Assembly: GCA_025450405.1 (NCBI GenBank)
Contig: JANWHL010000155.1
Span: 1 to 10,446 of the forward strand
Direction of reading: 5' to 3'
Source: Ktedonobacterales bacterium
GTDB taxonomy: Bacteria > Chloroflexota > Ktedonobacteria > Ktedonobacterales > JADMIN01
DNA: 10,446 nucleotides
This document shows, one piece after another, positions 6,894 through 10,446 of this stretch. The notes under the pieces are model-generated. The model did not search any database. It saw nothing but the letters and a program-made list of their open reading frames with translations, and was not told where the DNA came from. Both the position numbers and the translations under genes were made by a program. Within the stretch, counting starts at the first letter, position 1, and each line of letters begins with the position of its first letter.

Positions 6894-7745
6894 CTAGGGT
6901 TTCCCAGCATGCGGTGCGGGTGCTGTGCTGGTGACGACCTGGCCCGTCCGCGGCGCCCCAACCATCCTGTCCATGCCATGCCACTCGGCCGCCATGATGA
7001 AGAGCGTCTTGCCCTCCGCGCCGCCGAGCATGCAGGCGAAGCAGCCGCGATCGAGCGCAACCGTTTGGAGCACCTCGCCGCCTTCGTGGACGCGCACGCA
7101 GCGCTGGTTGGGGACGTCCGCGTACCACACCGCGCCTTCCATATCCATGCAGATTCCGTCCGGAACGCCCTCGCCAAGGTCGGCCCACACCCGCTGCTTT
7201 GAGAGGCCGCCATCGCCAGCGATGTCGAAGGCGGTGAGACGTTTGCCATAGGAATCGGCGACGATCAAGGTCGCATCGTCGGGCGTGATGGCCATGCCAT
7301 TGGGAAAGGCGATACCCTCCGCGACCTGGCGCGTGGTGCCCGCGGGCGTGACGAGGGTGACGGTGCCGGGTGCGAACGGCTCGCCCACCAAAGGATTGAA
7401 TCCCGCGCCGTTCAAGTAGGCGTTGCCGCGGCTGTCCACCACGATCTCGTTGTAGCCGCCCGTAAGCCCAGCATGATCCACGAGCGTCCCGTCGGACTCC
7501 TGACGCAGCAGCGGGCGGTCGCTAGACGACGCGATCAGCATCCGCCCATCCGGCAGCCAGTCGAACGAGAAAGGGAACGTCGAGAACGGGGGCCGCACGA
7601 CGACCTCACTCCGCCCCTGGGGATCAACCGCGATGATCTCTTGCGCGGTCCAGTTGGAAAACCAGAGACGGCCATCATGCCAGCGCGGCGATTCGCCGAA
7701 GGCGAGACCAGTCAGGAGGATGTGCGGATCAACAGTCGAGGCCAT
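6894..7745 (-). CDS. SMP-30/gluconolactonase/LRE family protein
   Basis: Six-bladed beta-propeller of 283 residues, normal length for regucalcin/gluconolactonase-type enzymes, which use one divalent metal to hydrolyse sugar lactones or related esters. The metal ligands are all present: Glu18 in GESPRW, Asn99 in GGYNEIVVD, Asn149 in FPNGMAITPD and Asp196 in VPDGICMD. Other family marks are DPQGRSE near 41-47 and ADSYGKRL near 163-170. There is no signal peptide, so it should be cytoplasmic. The start is ATG 7745 with GAGGAG 5 nt upstream (7751-7756), so it is well supported. No sugar-acid or transport gene is adjacent, so the true substrate (lactone, phosphotriester or other) cannot be told from context. 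Confidence 0.92.
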   Translation of the reverse strand: MASTVDPHILLTGLAFGESPRWHDGRLWFSNWTAQEIIAVDPQGRSEVVVRPPFSTFPFSFDWLPDGRMLIASSSDRPLLRQESDGTLVDHAGLTGGYNEIVVDSRGNAYLNGAGFNPLVGEPFAPGTVTLVTPAGTTRQVAEGIAFPNGMAITPDDATLIVADSYGKRLTAFDIAGDGGLSKQRVWADLGEGVPDGICMDMEGAVWYADVPNQRCVRVHEGGEVLQTVALDRGCFACMLGGAEGKTLFIMAAEWHGMDRMVGAPRTGQVVTSTAPAPHAGKP

Positions 7746-7750
7746 CGTCG

Positions 7751-7756
7751 CTCCTC
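7751..7756 (-). promoter_or_regulatory. Ribosome binding site of the SMP-30-like gene
   Basis: GAGGAG on the minus strand, 5 nt before ATG 7745; it settles the start codon. Confidence 0.65.
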
Positions 7757-7801
7757 AATTCTTGCGAGAGATCAGGCATGACACGGAACGCGCCGCTGGG
7801 G

Positions 7802-7807
7802 AGTATA
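7802..7807 (-). promoter_or_regulatory. Candidate -10 for the SMP-30-like gene
   Basis: TATACT on the minus strand, five of six consensus bases, about 57 nt before the start codon. No convincing -35 is visible, so the call rests on the hexamer and its place. Confidence 0.3.
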
Positions 7808-7820
7808 CCGCGGTTTCCCG

Positions 7821-7903
7821 GCGCCCGAAGACGCGGCGGGGAGCCAGGCGCATGAAGACGTGGCGGGGAGGAGCCAGGCGCCTGAAGACGCGGCTGGAAG
7901 CCT
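7821..7903. repeat. Degenerate 27-30-bp tandem repeats
   Basis: Three units built on GCGCnnGAAGACGnGGCnGG with a GAGCCAG tail: 7821-7847 (27 bp), 7848-7877 (30 bp, with a 3-bp insertion) and 7878-7903 (partial, the tail diverging to GAAGCC). They are followed by the perfect inverted repeat GGCCAC-CGGC-GTGGCC (7915-7930). The units vary too much, and abut with no spacer, so this is not CRISPR; a dispersed intergenic repeat family is more likely. Confidence 0.6.
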
Positions 7904-7976
7904 CCGGCTACGAAGGCCACCGGCGTGGCCTGTCCGGAAGCGGTGTCAGGCGCCGTGGGCGACGGGTGACTCGGCC

Positions 7977-8006
7977 TTGCGGCGGAGGGTCGTGGCGGAG
8001 TATAAT
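7977..8006 (+). promoter_or_regulatory. Upstream promoter candidate with consensus -10
   Basis: A perfect TATAAT (8001-8006) is preceded, 18 nt away, by the weak -35 TTGCGG (7977-7982). It would start transcription near 8013, upstream of the stronger promoter at 8120, and could be a second promoter for the cysteine-rich gene. Confidence 0.4.
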
Positions 8007-8119
8007 CCCCCGCGTTCGTCCGCCAGGACGCCTATGGGAGCCCGTGGAGGCCCATGGGGACGCGGCCAGTGAGACCGCGCCAGACCAGGCGGGGCAAGGC
8101 GCGGAAGCCCGCCGCTCCC

Positions 8120-8148
8120 TTGACATGTGCCTGGTCGGGTGCTATGCT
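8120..8148 (+). promoter_or_regulatory. Near-consensus housekeeping promoter
   Basis: Perfect -35 TTGACA (8120-8125), exactly 17 nt, then TATGCT (8143-8148) preceded by TGC, so an extended -10 as well. This is the best promoter in the window. It predicts a start near 8155 and a leader of about 113 nt before the cysteine-rich gene. Confidence 0.7.
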
Positions 8149-8154
8149 CGAAGC

Positions 8155-8267
8155 GCGAACCGGATCCTGCGGGGTCCTGGCGACGGCGGAGCACCGACGA
8201 GGTGCGGACGGGGGACACATCCAGGCAACCCATACCAGGAAGGGGGCGGCGCGCACAGCCTGACTCG
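8155..8267 (+). promoter_or_regulatory. Structured 5' leader with competing hairpins (unclassified)
   Basis: GGATCC (8162-8167) can pair with GGGTCC (8172-8177) across a TGCG loop. The overlapping TCCTGG (8175-8180) is instead fully complementary to CCAGGA (8235-8240), which runs into the purine block AGGAAGGGGG (8239-8246). A GCACC-GACGA-GGTGC hairpin (8191-8205) sits between. The two outer pairings exclude each other, as in a switch. I recognise no known riboswitch class, and the fold is read by eye only. Confidence 0.25.
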
Positions 8268-8591
8268 ATGGCCCAGGACGAGCGCGCCACGACTTTGGCG
8301 ATAGATGACGTGCGCGAGGATCCGCGCGAACACTGCGATTGGCGCCGCCACAAGAATGGCTGCCCCTACTACCGGGAACGCTGGTTTCCGCACAGCGATC
8401 CGACGGTGGGCGAGCCCATGTATCAGGTGTTCTGTCTGAAGAACACACCGCCGATCTCGCTCGAAGAGCAGGAGAAATGCCTCTCCAGCCGGACCCGCTG
8501 CTGGCGGCTCATCGAGCTGGAGGCGCGCCGGCCGGCGCGCGAGTCCGACGAGCGGGTGGCCGCGCGTGTTGGGGCTGAGCAGCCGGTCTGA
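8268..8591 (+). CDS. Small cysteine-rich protein of unknown function, possibly metal-binding
   Basis: I do not recognise the family with certainty. The 107-residue product, from ATG 8268 (MAQDERATT), has five cysteines (23, 32, 56, 71, 78), three histidines (22, 28, 42) and a compact aromatic core, DWRRHKNGCPYYRERWF and EPMYQVFCLKNTPP, followed by EEQEKCL and RCW. Such spacing suits a zinc or iron-sulfur site and looks like a conserved fold rather than random frame. There is no signal peptide or membrane segment. The C-terminal 25 residues are charged and probably disordered. No ribosome site is within normal distance of ATG 8268; the purine block at 8239-8246 is over 20 nt away. An in-frame GTG at 8202 would add 22 residues but also lacks a good site. 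The near-consensus promoter at 8120 points at this gene. Its stop is 13 bp from the end of the convergent RHS remnant. Confidence 0.72.
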   Translation: MAQDERATTLAIDDVREDPREHCDWRRHKNGCPYYRERWFPHSDPTVGEPMYQVFCLKNTPPISLEEQEKCLSSRTRCWRLIELEARRPARESDERVAARVGAEQPV

Positions 8592-8604
8592 ACGGCGCGT
8601 TGGC

Positions 8605-9208
8605 TCACTTCTGCCCCTTTTGGGACGTATTCTCCGTGGCTTGCTGGGCGAGTGCCTCTTGCACGGGTGCGGTCTTCGGCAGATCGGCCGTTGGCGATCG
8701 CGTCAGCGAATGGATCGGTCGCCGGGTCGTAGTACCGCGCCCCGTAATAGTTGAGCCCGCTGGCGGCGTCGGCGCGCTGGCCGGTGTAGCCCTTCGCGGT
8801 GGGCAGCGTGCCCGTGTTATAGCGGACCTGCCCATAGGGCGCGTAGAGTCGCGCCGCGGTGACATTGCCGCTGCCGTCGAGCGCGGCGCTCACGCTGCCC
8901 AGCCCGTCGCGCGCCAGATAGGAGAGCGTGGACCCCACCCGGACCGCCTGCGGCAGACCGTCGGGCGCCGGGTAGTACTTGGTGACCGTGCCACTCGCCG
9001 CATTGACTTCCTCGATGCCGCTGATGTAAAGCGTGGTGGTCGTCGTCACGCCGCTGGTGGTCTGGTGCGCGACGCGCTGCCCCTCCCCGTCGTACGCCTC
9101 CGTGCCGGTCACGCCGCCCGCGGTCCAGCGCACCAGCCGCCGCTCGGCGTCGTAGACGTCGCCGGTCGTCGCCCCGGCGTCGGTGCGGTCGCCCGCCGCG
9201 CCGCTCAC
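8605..9208 (-). pseudogene. RHS repeat-associated core fragment, truncated and probably frameshifted
   Basis: The minus strand encodes the last YD repeats and core of an RHS-family protein: VYDAERRLVRW, EAYDGEGQRVAHQ, DGLGSVSAALDGSGNV, LYAPYGQVRYNTG, GYTGQRADAASGLNYYGARYYDPA (to 8720). RHS proteins are normally over 1000 residues and form a shell around a C-terminal toxin; here only about 160 residues of core remain. A GTG at 9208 overlaps the upstream gene's stop (GTGA), so coupled translation is possible. After YYDPA the frame stays open to 8423, but its third positions lose their GC bias and it would run antisense through most of the cysteine-rich gene. A one-base shift gives a tail with normal GC-rich third positions (LPKTAPVQEALAQQ, stop at 8605) that ends just short of that gene. 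I therefore infer a frameshift between about 8715 and 8660. A short functional protein cannot be ruled out. Confidence 0.68.
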
Positions 9209-10065
9209 AACGTGCGTCGGCCGTAGATGCCGAGCCGCGCGAGCTGGCCGGTGCGGGCCCACCAGCGCGCGACGGCCGACTGCCGCTCCCCATGCCGCGC
9301 CAGGTCGAGGAAGTACGGGATCAGCGCCTTAAGCGCTTCACGCTGCGTCTCGTCCGCCGCGAGGTAGACCTCCTCGTGCTCTAGCACCGCCAGCACCTCC
9401 GCTGCCGCGGCGACCCGCGGCGCGTCCTGTGCGCCTGGTGCCGGGGACACCGGTGATTGGCCGGAGCCAGCTGCCTCCGACCCTAGCCAGCCATGCCAGC
9501 GCAGCCAGCGCACCAGGTCCTTCTCCATCTGATAGAGGCGCGCCGACGGCAGGGGCAGCATGCCTTGCGCGCGGAGCCGCTGGTTGACGTAGCGCGCCGC
9601 CCGCTCCTGGTGGTACCAGACCCCCGTGATCAGCACCCGTTTGCGCGGGTCGCCGAGGCGCAGCCAGACGATCACGAACCACAGGGCGCACATCCCGAAC
9701 CACGCCCAGCCTACCCACTTTGCCGAGGTCGCGAGAGCGCCGGCGCAGGCAAGCGAGGCACGGCCGGGGCACTGGCGCTGGAGTGCGACCAGGTAGAAGC
9801 CCCAGGCGGCCAGTAGGAAGAAGCCACCGAGCAGGGCCGCGACCACCCCCATAACCACCGCCCAAGCGTTCTTGATATGCGCGGCATTGCCACCCAAAGT
9901 GGCCCCGACGGGAAATGGCCAGAACAAAGCTTGACGCCGCACCAGGCCGTCCCAGGCGAACGCCAGGCACGGGAACGCCAGGCCCGCAAAGAGCAGCGTC
10001 CCCGTGAAGGTGTCGTCGGGCCGGGCAGCCGCGGCCACCACGCCCAACGCGCCAAGCGTGTGCAT
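9205..10065 (-). CDS. Membrane protein of unknown function with cytoplasmic C-terminal domain
   Basis: I do not recognise the family. The 286-residue product has hydrophobic segments near 20-38, 67-95 and 115-135, then a soluble, Arg-rich C-terminal half (136-286). That half contains the helical stretches HQERAARYVNQRLRAQG, LYQMEKDLVRWLRWHGW and VLEHEEVYLAADETQREALKAL, separated by a Gly/Ser/Pro/Ala linker near 197-215. The start ATG 10065 has GGAG 4 nt upstream and a stronger GAGGGAG about 12 nt away. It lies between a glycine-zipper protein gene and an RHS remnant, and its stop overlaps the GTG that opens the RHS frame. That setting resembles effector-immunity neighbourhoods, so an immunity or secretion-accessory role is possible, but this is inference from position only. 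A palindrome and two half-sites lie just upstream. Confidence 0.72.
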   Translation of the reverse strand: MHTLGALGVVAAAARPDDTFTGTLLFAGLAFPCLAFAWDGLVRRQALFWPFPVGATLGGNAAHIKNAWAVVMGVVAALLGGFFLLAAWGFYLVALQRQCPGRASLACAGALATSAKWVGWAWFGMCALWFVIVWLRLGDPRKRVLITGVWYHQERAARYVNQRLRAQGMLPLPSARLYQMEKDLVRWLRWHGWLGSEAAGSGQSPVSPAPGAQDAPRVAAAAEVLAVLEHEEVYLAADETQREALKALIPYFLDLARHGERQSAVARWWARTGQLARLGIYGRRTL

Positions 10066-10109
10066 TGTGCTCCATACTCCCTCTTCTACGTCGCGCGCTG
10101 GCGGTGGAT

Positions 10110-10177
10110 GGAGTCATCCGGTGTCCGGTCGGCGGGTCATTCCATCAGTCCGCACGAGCCACATGACCGGGTCATCC
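10110..10177 (-). promoter_or_regulatory. Operator-like palindrome with two further half-sites
   Basis: ATGACC-G-GGTCAT at 10163-10175 is a perfect 6+1+6 palindrome. The half-site GGTCAT recurs at 10135-10140 and, with one change, as AGTCAT at 10112-10117, all in the same orientation. They lie in the 153-bp spacer upstream of the membrane-protein gene. A recurring operator is the simplest reading. Confidence 0.35.
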
Positions 10178-10218
10178 GCCCTGCCCGGCCGCTGCGAACA
10201 CCGGGGACCGCTGGTCGG

Positions 10219-10446
10219 CTAGAACCAGCTCGTGACGCCGTTCCAGGCCCCGACTGTGGCTCCGCCCAGGTTGGTCAGCCCTTGCTCGACGTCACTCTGT
10301 GCGGTCGCCACATCCCCGTTGTCGAAGCGATCCGTGATCCAACTGGCCCCCTGATCGCCCAAGTAGCCGCCGACCGACGCACCGATGAAGGTGCCCACCA
10401 CGAGTCCGACGGGGCCGCCGACCGCGGCGCCAATCGTGCCCCCGAT
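10219..10446 (-). CDS. Glycine-zipper protein, C-terminal part only
   Basis: The frame is open through the right edge, so only the last 75 residues are seen. From the edge, glycines fall at every fourth residue eight times running (visible residues 2, 6, 10, 14, 18, 22, 26, 30), a textbook GxxxG zipper that packs membrane helices closely. A polar tail follows, with GDQGASWITDRFDNG and a short end GAWNGVTSWF. Such zippers close many WXG100/LXG and RHS-type secreted toxins and some outer-membrane or bacteriocin proteins; which this is depends on the missing N-terminus. Its neighbours, a membrane protein and an RHS core, make a secreted or toxin-related protein the leading guess. No terminator is evident after the TAG stop. 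Confidence 0.72.
   Translation of the reverse strand: MGGTIGAAVGGPVGLVVGTFIGASVGGYLGDQGASWITDRFDNGDVATAQSDVEQGLTNLGGATVGAWNGVTSWF

Larger units (their letters stand above)
7746..8267. other. Divergent intergenic region
   Basis: This 522-bp stretch separates the divergent SMP-30-like and cysteine-rich genes. It holds the minus-strand -10, the 27-30-bp repeats, a small inverted repeat, two + strand promoters and the leader described separately. A basic 69-codon frame from ATG 8054, behind GGAGG at only 3 nt, crosses the strong promoter and looks non-coding. Confidence 0.6.

Noticed and set aside
6052..6897. Long + strand open frame opposite the CPBP protease
   Set aside because: Asp/Glu/Arg-rich antisense translation; the opposite strand carries all three intact CPBP catalytic motifs.
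7821..7903. Possible CRISPR-like repeats
   Set aside because: The units abut with no spacers, differ in sequence and length, and no cas gene is present.
8054..8263. Basic 69-codon frame behind GGAGG on the + strand
   Set aside because: The spacing of 3 nt is too short, the frame runs through a near-consensus promoter and the composition is random for GC-rich DNA. A weak possibility of a small peptide from the TATAAT promoter remains.
8155..8267. SRP RNA, tmRNA, RNase P or a known riboswitch in the leader
   Set aside because: I looked for the conserved core motifs of these RNAs and of common riboswitches and found none; only an unclassified structured leader can be claimed.
8423..8604. In-frame extension of the RHS fragment through the antisense of the cysteine-rich gene
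   Set aside because: Third-position GC falls to about half over the first stretch after the core, whereas the neighbouring frame keeps coding bias and stops at 8605; the extension is treated as frameshifted read-through.

Overview
The window is GC-rich bacterial chromosome with no rRNA, tRNA, CRISPR array, integrase or insertion sequence that I can recognise. Three things fit a Chloroflexota (Thermomicrobia-like) or similar GC-rich bacterium: the dehydrogenase-hydratase fusion at the left edge, a multi-pass sensor with FPDGRF and LRYRLFD motifs, and an STAS protein with the NSGGIG signature. This placement is inferred from family resemblance; no marker gene is present.

Layout. 1-2039 (+) is the 3' part of a FadN-type 3-hydroxyacyl-CoA dehydrogenase/enoyl-CoA hydratase, ended by a perfect 13-bp hairpin. 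2040-2903 has no convincing gene but holds a REP-like C/G tract, a 20-bp palindrome and a small operator-like palindrome. 2904-3962 (+) is an unusual protein: about 200 acidic, low-complexity residues, then an internal Tat signal, then a small four-cysteine exported domain. 4234-4605 and 4602-5918 (+) are a two-gene operon: an STAS anti-anti-sigma-like protein overlapping by 4 bp with a polytopic sensor that lacks a kinase domain. Its 3' end overlaps head-on with a CPBP intramembrane protease (5887-6726, -). Upstream of that lies an SMP-30/gluconolactonase-like enzyme (6894-7745, -).

7746-8267 is a divergent regulatory region. It carries degenerate 27-30-bp repeats and, on the + strand, two promoter-like elements, one with a consensus -35 and an extended -10. 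These face a small cysteine-rich orphan protein (8268-8591, +). From there to the right edge everything is on the minus strand: an RHS-core remnant (8605-9208), a three-helix membrane protein whose stop codon abuts the RHS homology (9205-10065), and the C-terminus of a glycine-zipper protein (10219-10446).

The genes do not form one pathway. The left part is fatty-acid beta-oxidation, the middle is probable stress/partner-switching signalling with single housekeeping enzymes, and the right part looks like the eroded edge of a polymorphic-toxin or cell-surface locus. The best candidates for something undescribed are the acidic Tat substrate, the cysteine-rich small protein with its structured leader, and the glycine-zipper/membrane-protein/RHS cluster.
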